From positions 1-37,660 of the forward strand of contig JAEWFF010000038.1 in assembly GCA_023388965.1 (NCBI GenBank): a DNA stretch of 37,660 bases, read 5' to 3'. This document shows positions 8,214 to 15,317 of this stretch, one piece after another; position 1 is the first letter of the stretch, and each line of letters opens with the position of its first letter. This stretch comes from Pseudomonadota bacterium (lineage in GTDB: Bacteria; Pseudomonadota; Alphaproteobacteria; Rhizobiales; Methylopilaceae). A program made the translations under genes and the position numbers. The notes under the pieces are model-generated. The model made no database searches, was not told where the DNA came from, and saw nothing but the letters and a program-made list of their open reading frames with translations.

Positions 8214-8660
8214 TCAAGTTTGAATCCACGGCAGATCGCTGGCTTTCCAGCCCGCCCGGCGCCCGCGGTGGCGGTGCTCATCGGGCGGGCCCTCGAACCC
8301 TCCGGCGACGTTGAAGGCCTTGCCGAGCCCCTCCGCACTCGCGCAGGCGGCGGCCGCGGTGCTGCGCACGCCGGACCTGCACATGAAATAGAGGGGGGCA
8401 TCGGCCGCCACGTTACGGGCCGCGAGTTCCGCCCTGAGCCGGTCGAGGAAATCGCCTGCGACCTGCATCGTGGGCCAGACCTGCCATTCGATCAGGATCG
8501 GCTCCTTGCCGATCTCCCTGAGATCGGGAACGCCGACAAAGCTCCATTCGGCGCGGGTGCGCACATCGATCAGCTGTGCGGCGCTGTCATTGGCCAGGTT
8601 CTTGTAAGCGGCGACCGGATCCACATCGCCTGCATGGCCAACCTGCGATTGCAAAGTCAT
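8214..8660 (-). CDS. Rhodanese-like domain protein
   Basis: Single rhodanese domain of 148 residues. The active-site loop is CRSGVRS with the catalytic Cys at about residue 94, and the N-terminal half has the typical LIDVRTRAEWSFVGVPDL. Such proteins carry sulfur as a persulfide. An in-frame ATG at 8690 exists, but ATG 8660 (MTLQSQVGHAG) has a very strong ribosome binding site (GGGGAGG) a few bases upstream. It lies just upstream of dnaA on the same strand, 101 bp before the preferred dnaA start, or overlapping if dnaA begins at 8229. The two may therefore share a transcript. The C-terminal tail GFEGPPDEHRHRG resembles the family version that ends in a GGFEGP motif. The substrate is unknown. 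Confidence 0.88.
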   Translation of the reverse strand: MTLQSQVGHAGDVDPVAAYKNLANDSAAQLIDVRTRAEWSFVGVPDLREIGKEPILIEWQVWPTMQVAGDFLDRLRAELAARNVAADAPLYFMCRSGVRSTAAAACASAEGLGKAFNVAGGFEGPPDEHRHRGRRAGWKASDLPWIQT

Positions 8661-9301
8661 ACCCTCCCCTTGTGCCTCACAGTAAAGCAAGGCACATCCC
8701 CGACACCGTTCTGTCCGGTTTTACGCAACACGGGGTCACGAGAAAGACGTCAGCGCGAAATCTTCCTCGGGCCTGAAAGTCTTCGGCGCCCCTGGCCGCA
8801 AACTACAGGCAAATACTCTCCCCTGCCCATCTTACTGGGCCTGTACGCTTCTACATTTCTTTAGAAGTCTTCGGGCGCCGCCCGCCGACGAGGGGGAGAT
8901 TAGGCACGGGCCGACGGCGGTGCAACAGAAATTGGGCCGCACCCATTTTCCGAATCGAGCCGGGTAAAGACAATCGGTCGAGGCGGGATTGTGGCAAAGC
9001 TCTGATCCTCTTGCGATTCGTTAACAGGTCATTGCGTTGCCGTGCGGTCAGACGGACGTCAAAAAAAATTCATGGCCCGGCTTATCTTCTCAGCCGTGCC
9101 GGCCTCCTTCCAGGCTCATATGGATAACTTGCTGGAACATAAGGATAAATTCTGCGCGCCCCGGACCCGGAGCGGGCTTCCCGCTGAGGATTCAACGGAT
9201 TCGCGTGTCAAGCCGGTCGAGGCCTGAAATCCGCGCTCTGTGACGCTTTCACAACGCCGGTGTGACGGGCGCGCAACGCCCTGCTGCGGCCGCGTGGCCA
9301 C
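8661..9301. promoter_or_regulatory. Gene-free control region upstream of the rhodanese/dnaA genes; candidate DnaA/CcrM region
   Basis: This stretch of about 640 bp has no convincing gene and is AT-richer in places (A8 at 9061-9068). Four GANTC methylation sites are at 8952-8956, 9015-9019, 9189-9193 and 9198-9202. Two DnaA-box-like 9-mers lie in the same orientation and start 21 bp apart: TATGGATAA (9119-9127, one mismatch to TGTGGATAA) and TAAGGATAA (9140-9148, two mismatches). AAGTCTTCGG is repeated at 8777-8786 and 8865-8874. GANTC sites and DnaA boxes near dnaA fit alphaproteobacterial cell-cycle control. Whether this is an origin or a dnaA promoter cannot be told from the sequence alone. 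Confidence 0.4.
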
Positions 9302-9326
9302 AAAAAAACCCGGCTTTCGCCGGGCT
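9302..9326 (-). terminator. Intrinsic terminator of rpsT
   Basis: Read on the minus strand, a stem CCCGGC/GCCGGG with a GAAA loop is followed by seven T. It lies 32 bp downstream of the rpsT stop. It is a textbook rho-independent terminator that separates rpsT from the dnaA control region. Confidence 0.9.
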
Positions 9327-9357
9327 TTCAAAATTTGCCGCAAAAAGAGTAGCGCAA

Positions 9358-9624
9358 TCAGGCGTTGAGCGCCTTCACCCGCGCCGAAAGACGCGAAACC
9401 TTGCGGGAAGCGGTGTTCTTGTGCAGCACGCCCTTCTGCGCCGCGCGCATCAGTTCGGGCTGGGCATTGCGCAGCGCTTCGGCCGCGGCCTTGGCGTCGC
9501 CGGAGGCCAGCGCCTCCTCGACCTTGCGCACCGTCGACCGCATGCGGGTCTTGCGCATCTTGTTGACCGCCGTCCGGCGCGCGATCTTGCGCGTCGCCTT
9601 TTTGGCCGACTTCGTATTGGCCAT
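9358..9624 (-). CDS. rpsT: 30S ribosomal protein S20
   Basis: Primary 16S rRNA-binding protein of the small subunit. The protein is 88 residues and very basic, with the family start MANTKSAKKATRKIARR and the ending HKNTASRKVSRLSARV. It is transcribed alone: a strong candidate promoter is at 9707-9735, a hairpin lies in its leader, and an intrinsic terminator follows. A position between mutM and dnaA is conserved in many Hyphomicrobiales. The start ATG at 9624 is preceded by AAGGATC. Confidence 0.98.
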   Translation of the reverse strand: MANTKSAKKATRKIARRTAVNKMRKTRMRSTVRKVEEALASGDAKAAAEALRNAQPELMRAAQKGVLHKNTASRKVSRLSARVKALNA

Positions 9625-9677
9625 AAATCATGATCCTTGGGTTTGGCGCCGCCTCGAAGCGGGCGCACAAAAACAGC

Positions 9678-9696
9678 GCGGCGGGAAACCCGCCGC
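9678..9696 (-). other. Terminator-like hairpin in the rpsT leader / after mutM
   Basis: A perfect 8-bp stem GCGGCGGG/CCCGCCGC with a 3-nt loop is followed on the minus strand by GCTGTTTTTG. It lies downstream of both the mutM stop and the candidate rpsT promoter. It could end mutM transcripts, attenuate rpsT, or form a protective 5' hairpin on the rpsT mRNA, because the expected transcription start is only a few bases upstream. Confidence 0.55.
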
Positions 9697-9706
9697 ATTG
9701 GCGGTT

Positions 9707-9735
9707 TTCATAGTCGCATCGCTCCGCGAGGTCAA
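9707..9735 (-). promoter_or_regulatory. Candidate rpsT promoter
   Basis: On the minus strand TTGACC (9735-9730) and TATGAA (9712-9707) are separated by exactly 17 nt, a near-consensus housekeeping promoter. The mutM stop is 15 bp upstream. The same TATGAA -10 with a 17-nt spacer occurs before rpmI (30405-30433). Confidence 0.6.
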
Positions 9736-9749
9736 CGCTTCCCGCGCCG

Positions 9750-10601
9750 CTATTTCTGGCAGGACGGACAATAAAAGGTCGAGCGGCCGTTCTGGGCGAT
9801 CCGGCGCACCGTTCCGTGGCAGCCCGGTTTGAGACAGAGCTGGCCGGCCCGGTCGTAGACCTGGAAGCTGTGCTGGAAATAACCGAGCTCGCCATCGGTG
9901 CGGGCATGGTCGCGCAGGGAGGAGCCGCCGGCCTCCAGCGCCTCTTCCAGAACCGTGCGGATGGCCTCCGCGAGCGGGCCGGCGCGGCGCGGCGTGAGCG
10001 TGCGGGCGAGGCGGCGCGGCGACAGCCCGGCCCGGAACAGGGCCTCGCAGACATAGATATTGCCGAGGCCCGCAATGATCTTCTGGTCGAGCAGCGCCGC
10101 CTTGAGCGAGGTCTTGCGCCCCGCAAGTACGGACGACAGGAAATCGCCGCCGAGTTCGTTGCCGAGCGGCTCGATCCCCAGCCCCTTGAGAAGCGGGTGC
10201 TCGAAAAGCTCGGCACGGCGGCACAGCAGCATGAAGCCGAAGCGGCGCGGATCGTTATAGGTGATGCGGGTGCCGGCATCGGTGGTCAGCACAACGTGAT
10301 CGTGCGCCGAAAGGCGCGAGCGTTCGTGGTGGAAGCCGCCGGGAAGGGCGCCCTCGACCCGGAACGAGCCCGACATTCCGAGATGCGCGATCAAAACCTC
10401 CCCGTCATCGAGGTCGAACAGCAGATATTTGGCGCGCCGCGTCAGCGCGGTGACGGTCCGGCCTTCGAGGCGCGCCGCGAAGCGGGGCGGAAAGGGAAAA
10501 CGCAGATCCTTGCGCCGCATCTCGGCGGTCGCGATCCTGTGGCCCAGCAGAGCGGGCTCCAGCCCGCGGCGGACGGTTTCGACTTCGGGAAGTTCGGGCA
10601 T
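9750..10601 (-). CDS. mutM: Formamidopyrimidine-DNA glycosylase (Fpg/MutM)
   Basis: Bifunctional base-excision repair enzyme that removes 8-oxoguanine and formamidopyrimidines and cuts the abasic site. The length of 283 residues is normal. The N-terminus PELPEVETVRRGL supplies the catalytic Pro and Glu after Met removal. The lysine in RRAKYLLFDL and the helix-two-turn-helix region QKIIAGLGNIYVCEAL are present. The C-terminal zinc finger is complete (CLKPGC and CPSC). The reading frame stays open far upstream on the same strand, but that part is antisense to ubiE and ubiB, so the start is the ATG at 10601 (MPELPEVETV). It is divergent from ubiE, 78 bp away. Confidence 0.97.
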   Translation of the reverse strand: MPELPEVETVRRGLEPALLGHRIATAEMRRKDLRFPFPPRFAARLEGRTVTALTRRAKYLLFDLDDGEVLIAHLGMSGSFRVEGALPGGFHHERSRLSAHDHVVLTTDAGTRITYNDPRRFGFMLLCRRAELFEHPLLKGLGIEPLGNELGGDFLSSVLAGRKTSLKAALLDQKIIAGLGNIYVCEALFRAGLSPRRLARTLTPRRAGPLAEAIRTVLEEALEAGGSSLRDHARTDGELGYFQHSFQVYDRAGQLCLKPGCHGTVRRIAQNGRSTFYCPSCQK

Positions 10602-10679
10602 GTTAAGACTGTCGTAGGCGGAAAACTGGCGGAGGGCTGTCCCATAATATAGGGTCCGCGCCGCCAGACGAGCGAGATC

Positions 10680-11450
10680 ATGTCCGACAGCGCCACAGCC
10701 TCCGAAACCACCCATTTCGGGTTTGAAGACGTCCCCCTCGGCGACAAGCAGGGGCTGGTCGATCGCATCTTCCGCGATGTCGCCGGCCGCTACGACCTCA
10801 TGAACGATCTGATGTCGGGCGGGCTGCACCGGGCCTGGAAGTCGGCCATGATCACGGCCCTGTCGCTGCCGAGGAGCGCGCGGGCCTTCCGCCTGCTCGA
10901 TGTTGCGGGCGGCACCGGCGATATCACTTTGCGTGCGCTGAAGCGCGGCGGGCCGGGCGTGCGTGTCACTTTGTCCGACATCAATCCCGGAATGCTCGAT
11001 GTCGGCCGCGCGCGGGTCGAGAAAGCGGGCTTTGCCGATCGCGTCACAATCGCCGAGGCCAATGCCGAGGAACTGCCGTTCGGCGACAGCGAGTTCGATG
11101 CGGTGACGATCGCGTTCGGCCTGCGCAATGTGCCGCGCATGGACAGGGCGCTGGCGGAATTCCGCCGCGTGCTGAAGCCCGGCGGACATTTCCTCTGCCT
11201 CGAATTCTCGACGGTCGATGCCGCCGTGCTCGACCGGATCTACGATCTTTATTCCTTCAGGGTCATTCCCGAGATCGGGCGCGTGGTTGCCGGCGATGCC
11301 GAGGCCTATCGCTATCTCGTGGAATCGATCCGCAAATTTCCGCCGCCCGAAAAGCTCGCCGACATGATGCGCGGGGCCGGCTTCGGCCGCGTCTCGTTCA
11401 CGCCCTATACGGGCGGCATCGCGGCGCTGCATTCCGGCTGGCGGGTCTAG
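10680..11450 (+). CDS. ubiE: Ubiquinone/menaquinone biosynthesis C-methyltransferase UbiE
   Basis: SAM-dependent C-methyltransferase of quinone synthesis, 256 residues. The family N-terminus VDRIFRDVAGRYDLMNDLMS is followed by the SAM-binding motif LLDVAGGTGDI. DAVTIAFGLRNV and the C-terminal FTPYTGGIAALHSGWRV are also typical. It opens a plus-strand run with ubiB 9 bp downstream, so the two quinone genes are probably cotranscribed. ATG at 10680 is the first start after the 78-bp divergent gap with mutM. No menaquinone-specific genes are nearby, so ubiquinone is the likelier product. Confidence 0.97.
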   Translation: MSDSATASETTHFGFEDVPLGDKQGLVDRIFRDVAGRYDLMNDLMSGGLHRAWKSAMITALSLPRSARAFRLLDVAGGTGDITLRALKRGGPGVRVTLSDINPGMLDVGRARVEKAGFADRVTIAEANAEELPFGDSEFDAVTIAFGLRNVPRMDRALAEFRRVLKPGGHFLCLEFSTVDAAVLDRIYDLYSFRVIPEIGRVVAGDAEAYRYLVESIRKFPPPEKLADMMRGAGFGRVSFTPYTGGIAALHSGWRV

Positions 11451-11459
11451 GGCGCGGCC

Positions 11460-13028
11460 GTGTTCGGAACCTTCGCGCAACTCGGCGGCATCGTACGGAC
11501 AGGCTATGTGTTCGCGCGCGAAGGCGTGTTCGGCGCGATCGATCTCGATCCGTTTCCGGCGCCGGTGCGCGGCGTGCTGCGCACGCTGCGGCTTCTGGAA
11601 CGGCGCGGGCCGTCGCGGCGCGAGGCGCCTTTGTCCACGGCGCTGGGGCGGCTCGGCCCGTCCTATGTCAAGCTCGGTCAGTTCCTGGCGACGCGCCCCG
11701 ATCTTGTCGGCGCGAAAATCGCCGCCGATCTCGAAAACCTGCAGGACCGGATGCCGCCTTTCCCGCAGGAGGCGGCGGTCGCCATTGTCGAGGCATCGCT
11801 CGGCAGGCCGCTCGCCGATCTGTTCGAGGATTTCGGCCCGCCGGTCGCCGCCGCGAGCATCGCGCAGGTGCACAAGGCGCGGATAAGAAGCGGCCGCTCC
11901 TCGCGCGAGGTCGCGGTCAAGGTTCTGCGTCCCGGCGTGACGCGCAAATTCCGGCGCGATCTCGACACCTTCTATGCCATTGCCCGCCAGATCGAACGGT
12001 TCAATCCGCCTGCGCGGCGGCTGCGGCCGGTCGCGGTGGTCGACACGCTGGCACGTTCGGTCGCGCTCGAAATGGATCTGCGTCTCGAAGCCGCCGCTCT
12101 GTCGGAGATGGGCGAGAACACGAAGAACGATCCCGGCTTCCGCGTGCCCGGCGTGCTGTGGGAGCGCACGGCCAAGGATGTACTGACGCTCGACTGGATC
12201 GACGGCATCAAACTGTCGGACCATGCGGCGCTCCGTGCCGCCGGCCACGATCTGCCCGCGCTCGGGCGTCTTCTGATCCAGAGTTTCCTGCGCCATGCGA
12301 TGCGCGACGGCTTCTTCCACGCCGACATGCATCCCGGAAATCTGTTCGTCGATCCGGCCGGCAATATCGTCGCCGTCGATCTCGGCATCACCGGCCGCCT
12401 CGGGCCGAAGGAGCGTCGCTTCCTCGCTGAAATGCTCTACGGTTTCATCGAGCGCGATTACCGCCTCGTGGCCGAGGTGCATTTCCGCGCCGGCTATGTG
12501 CCGCGCGATCAGAGTGTCGAGGAATTCGCGCGCGCTCTGCGCTCGGTCGGCGAGCCGACGCATGGCCGCAAGGCGCAGGAAGTTTCGATGGCCCGGCTGC
12601 TGACGCAGCTTTTCGAGATCACCGAAATCTTTCACATGCAGACGCGCCCCGAACTCATCATGCTGCAGAAGACCATGGTCGTGGTCGAGGGCGTGGCGCG
12701 TTCGCTCGATCCGCAGCTCGATATGTGGACCGCGGCCGATCCGGTCGTGCGCGAATGGATCACCCGCTATCTCGGCCCCGTGGGCATGATCGAGGACGCG
12801 GCGGACGGCACGCTGCGGCTCGGCCGGGCGCTGGCCGATGTGCCGGACCTGTTGATGCGCGCCCAGCTTCTGGCCGCGAGCCTCGAGGAAATGACGGTGC
12901 GCGGCTTCCCGCTCTCGCCGGAAAGCGTGCGCGATATCGGCCGGGCGGAGGCGCGCCGCGCCCGCTGGGGCCATCTCGCTTTATGGCTCATTGCGGGGCT
13001 TCTCGCTTTATTCATCGTTCTGCGTTAG
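11460..13028 (+). CDS. ubiB: UbiB protein kinase-like ATPase of ubiquinone biosynthesis
   Basis: ADCK/ABC1-family ATPase needed for coenzyme Q synthesis, 522 residues. It carries the diagnostic KxGQ motif in LGPSYVKLGQFLATRPD, the alanine-rich loop PVAAASIAQVHKAR, the lysine in VAVKVLRPGV, and the catalytic-loop region FFHADMHPGNLFVD followed by VAVDLGITGRLG. A C-terminal hydrophobic segment (LALWLIAGLLALFIVL) is a single membrane anchor. The start is GTG 11460 with AGGGCG upstream, 9 bp after the ubiE stop. It sits between ubiE and coaBC in an apparent operon. Confidence 0.96.
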   Translation: MFGTFAQLGGIVRTGYVFAREGVFGAIDLDPFPAPVRGVLRTLRLLERRGPSRREAPLSTALGRLGPSYVKLGQFLATRPDLVGAKIAADLENLQDRMPPFPQEAAVAIVEASLGRPLADLFEDFGPPVAAASIAQVHKARIRSGRSSREVAVKVLRPGVTRKFRRDLDTFYAIARQIERFNPPARRLRPVAVVDTLARSVALEMDLRLEAAALSEMGENTKNDPGFRVPGVLWERTAKDVLTLDWIDGIKLSDHAALRAAGHDLPALGRLLIQSFLRHAMRDGFFHADMHPGNLFVDPAGNIVAVDLGITGRLGPKERRFLAEMLYGFIERDYRLVAEVHFRAGYVPRDQSVEEFARALRSVGEPTHGRKAQEVSMARLLTQLFEITEIFHMQTRPELIMLQKTMVVVEGVARSLDPQLDMWTAADPVVREWITRYLGPVGMIEDAADGTLRLGRALADVPDLLMRAQLLAASLEEMTVRGFPLSPESVRDIGRAEARRARWGHLALWLIAGLLALFIVLR

Positions 13029-13074
13029 GGAATGGGCCGCTTGAGCGCAGCCCGAGCGTGATTAGGTCAAAGCC

Positions 13075-14274
13075 TTGAACGACAAGCGCATTCTCCTCAT
13101 TATCGGCGGCGGCATCGCGGCCTATAAGAGCCTCGATCTGATAAGGCGGCTCAAGGAGCGCGGCGCGTCCGTGCGCATGATCCTGACCGATGCGGGCGCG
13201 AAATTCGTGACGCCTTTGGCTGTCGGCGCCATTTCCGGCGAGCGCGTCTTTACCGATCTGTTCGACCTCGCCGAGGAGCAGGATATCGGCCATATCCGCC
13301 TTGCGCGCGACACCGATCTCGTCGTGGTCGCGCCGGCAACGGCCGATCTGATGGCCAAACTGGCCAATGGCCTTGCCAACGACCTCGCCTCGACGGCGCT
13401 GCTCGCGACCGACAGACCGGTTCTGCTCGCGCCCGCGATGAACCCGCGCATGTGGTCTCATCCCGCAACCCGGCGCAACGCGGACCGTCTGCGCGAGGAC
13501 GGCATTCATTTTGTCGGGCCGAATGACGGCGCGATGGCCGAGCGCGGCGAAAGCGGGCTTGGCCGCATGGCCGAGCCGCTCGAAATCGTGGCGGCGGCCG
13601 ATGCGATCCTCGGCGGCGGGCACGGTCCGCTCGCGGGAAAGCATGTCGTCATTACCTCCGGCCCGACCCATGAGCCCATCGACCCGGTGCGCATGATCGC
13701 CAACCGCTCGTCCGGCAGACAGGGACACGCCATCGCCGCCGCCGCCGCCCGCGCGGGCGCGCGCGTGACTTTGGTGTCGGGACCGGTCCATCTGCCCGAT
13801 CCGCCGGGCGTTGCCGCGATCCATGTCGAGACCGCGCGTGAAATGCTGGCGGCTGTCGAAAGCGCGCTGCCGGCCGATATCGCGATCTTCGCCGCCGCGG
13901 TGGCGGACTGGCGCGCGGCCGATCCGCAATCCTCGAAAATGAAGAAGGGCCGGAAAGGGCCGCCGGTCATCGATCTCGTCGAAAATCCCGACATTCTCGC
14001 GACCATTGCCGGCCGCGCGAAGAAGCGCCCCGCTCTGGTCGTCGGCTTTGCCGCCGAAACGGACGATGTCGTTACCAATGCGCAGGCGAAGCTCGCCCGC
14101 AAGAAATGCGATCTCATCGTCGCCAATGACGTGTCGCCCGGAACCGGCGTGTTCGGCGGCGGCTGCAATTCGGTTCACATCGTCTCGAATACGGGCGTCG
14201 AAACCTGGCCGAGCATGAGCAAGGACGAGGTCGCCGAACGCCTGATCGCGCGCCTTGCGGATGTCCTGTCATGA
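13075..14274 (+). CDS. coaBC: Bifunctional phosphopantothenoylcysteine decarboxylase / phosphopantothenate-cysteine ligase
   Basis: Two-step enzyme of coenzyme A synthesis. The FMN-dependent CoaC domain occupies residues about 1-185 (IIGGGIAAYKSLDLIRRL, active-site His in DIGHIRLARD, substrate motif PAMNPRMW). The CoaB ligase domain follows (TSGPTHEPIDPVRMIANRSSG, SSKMKKG, VGFAAETDD). The length of 399 residues is normal. The start is TTG 13075 (NDKRILLIIGGG), and no better codon lies upstream in frame. The stop overlaps the dut start by ATGA, a sign of translational coupling. Confidence 0.96.
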   Translation: MNDKRILLIIGGGIAAYKSLDLIRRLKERGASVRMILTDAGAKFVTPLAVGAISGERVFTDLFDLAEEQDIGHIRLARDTDLVVVAPATADLMAKLANGLANDLASTALLATDRPVLLAPAMNPRMWSHPATRRNADRLREDGIHFVGPNDGAMAERGESGLGRMAEPLEIVAAADAILGGGHGPLAGKHVVITSGPTHEPIDPVRMIANRSSGRQGHAIAAAAARAGARVTLVSGPVHLPDPPGVAAIHVETAREMLAAVESALPADIAIFAAAVADWRAADPQSSKMKKGRKGPPVIDLVENPDILATIAGRAKKRPALVVGFAAETDDVVTNAQAKLARKKCDLIVANDVSPGTGVFGGGCNSVHIVSNTGVETWPSMSKDEVAERLIARLADVLS

Positions 14275-14747
14275 GCGCGCCCATCGTTCCCGTCAAACGC
14301 CTCCCTCATGCCGAGGGGTTGCCTCTGCCGGCCTATGAAACGCCGGGCGCTGCCGGAATGGATCTGATAGCGGCGGTTGAAGAAGGGGCCGTTTTCGGGT
14401 TAAGTCCCGGAGAACGCCGCCTTATTCCAACCGGGCTGATCCTTCAGCTGCCGCCGGGATATGAGGCGCAGGTCCGGCCGAGATCGGGGCTTGCGCTGCG
14501 GCATGGTGTGACGGTGCTCAATTCGCCCGGCACGATCGACGCCGATTATCGCGGTGAAGTGCAGGTTCTGCTTGCCAATCTGGGAAGCGAGGCGTTCGAG
14601 GTGAGCCGCGGCATGCGGATCGCGCAATTGGTCGTCGCGCCGGTTGTGCAGGCGGTTTTGAGGGAAGCCGCCGAAGTCGACGAAACAAAACGAGGGGCGG
14701 GCGGCTTCGGCTCGACCGGCCTTGCAGGGGGAAGGGCCGAAGGATGA
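14271..14747 (+). CDS. dut: dUTP diphosphatase (dUTPase)
   Basis: Hydrolyses dUTP to dUMP and pyrophosphate, keeping uracil out of DNA and supplying thymidylate synthesis. The protein has 158 residues and all five motifs of the trimeric family: AGMDLIA, RSGLALRHG, GTIDADYRGEV, RIAQLV and the C-terminal arm RGAGGFGSTG. It overlaps coaBC by 4 bp upstream and the Rrf2-type regulator by 4 bp downstream. The coaBC-dut neighbourhood is common in bacteria. Confidence 0.97.
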   Translation: MSAPIVPVKRLPHAEGLPLPAYETPGAAGMDLIAAVEEGAVFGLSPGERRLIPTGLILQLPPGYEAQVRPRSGLALRHGVTVLNSPGTIDADYRGEVQVLLANLGSEAFEVSRGMRIAQLVVAPVVQAVLREAAEVDETKRGAGGFGSTGLAGGRAEG

Positions 14748-15214
14748 ATTTACTACCGCGTCGCAGTCTGCTCGCGATCGCAGCCGTGGTCGATATCGCC
14801 TATCACGCCCGCCCGGCGCCGATTGCCGCCAAGGCCCTGTCGGCACGCCATGCGCTGCCGCCCCGCCATCTCGAAACCCTGCTGCAGGTGCTCGTGCGCT
14901 CGGGCATCCTGAAGGGCGTGCGCGGTCCGCGCGGCGGCTATGAGCTTGCCCGCGAGCGCCGCCGCATCACGGTCGCCGACATCGTGCGCGCCGCTTCATC
15001 GCCTGCGGTCGCCGTCGAGGGCGGCAAGCCCGGCGACGAGGATGGCGCGGAGCCGTCCGCCCTGGTGCGCGATGTCGTGATGCCCGCAATCGACCAGGCC
15101 TCCGAAATCTTTCTGGAAAAGCTGCAGGAGATCACGGTCGACGATCTGTGCCAGGATGCCCAGACCCGCCGCGTCTTCGGCGAGGCGGCGCCGACCCACG
15201 ATTTCAGCATCTGA
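14744..15214 (+). CDS. Rrf2-family transcriptional regulator
   Basis: 156 residues with an Rrf2-type winged helix at the N-terminus: SLLAIAAVVDIAYHA, then AKALSARHALPPRHLETLLQVLVRSGILKGVRGPRGGYELAR. The three-cysteine cluster that holds Fe-S in IscR and NsrR is absent; the only Cys is near the end (DDLCQDA). It is therefore more like CymR, the cysteine-metabolism repressor, than an Fe-S sensor. The downstream gene is cysK, 103 bp away, which suggests control of cysteine synthesis (inference). The start overlaps the dut stop (ATGA), so the regulator is translated with housekeeping genes. Confidence 0.9.
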   Translation: MNLLPRRSLLAIAAVVDIAYHARPAPIAAKALSARHALPPRHLETLLQVLVRSGILKGVRGPRGGYELARERRRITVADIVRAASSPAVAVEGGKPGDEDGAEPSALVRDVVMPAIDQASEIFLEKLQEITVDDLCQDAQTRRVFGEAAPTHDFSI

Positions 15215-15317
15215 CATCGCGGGCGCCTGTCGCCAGTTTGCGCCAGGCACTTGAAATCAACTCCGCAAAGACTTTGTGTAGCTCTTCGATACACGGATCT
15301 TTCGAGGAGGTTTTGAT

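Noticed and set aside
9042..9227. 61-codon plus-strand frame in the dnaA upstream region
   Set aside because: No good ribosome binding site and no recognisable features; it overlaps the candidate DnaA boxes and GANTC sites.
10602..12974. Large upstream extension of the mutM reading frame
   Set aside because: It is antisense to ubiE and ubiB and shows no family features; mutM starts at its conserved PELPEVE motif.
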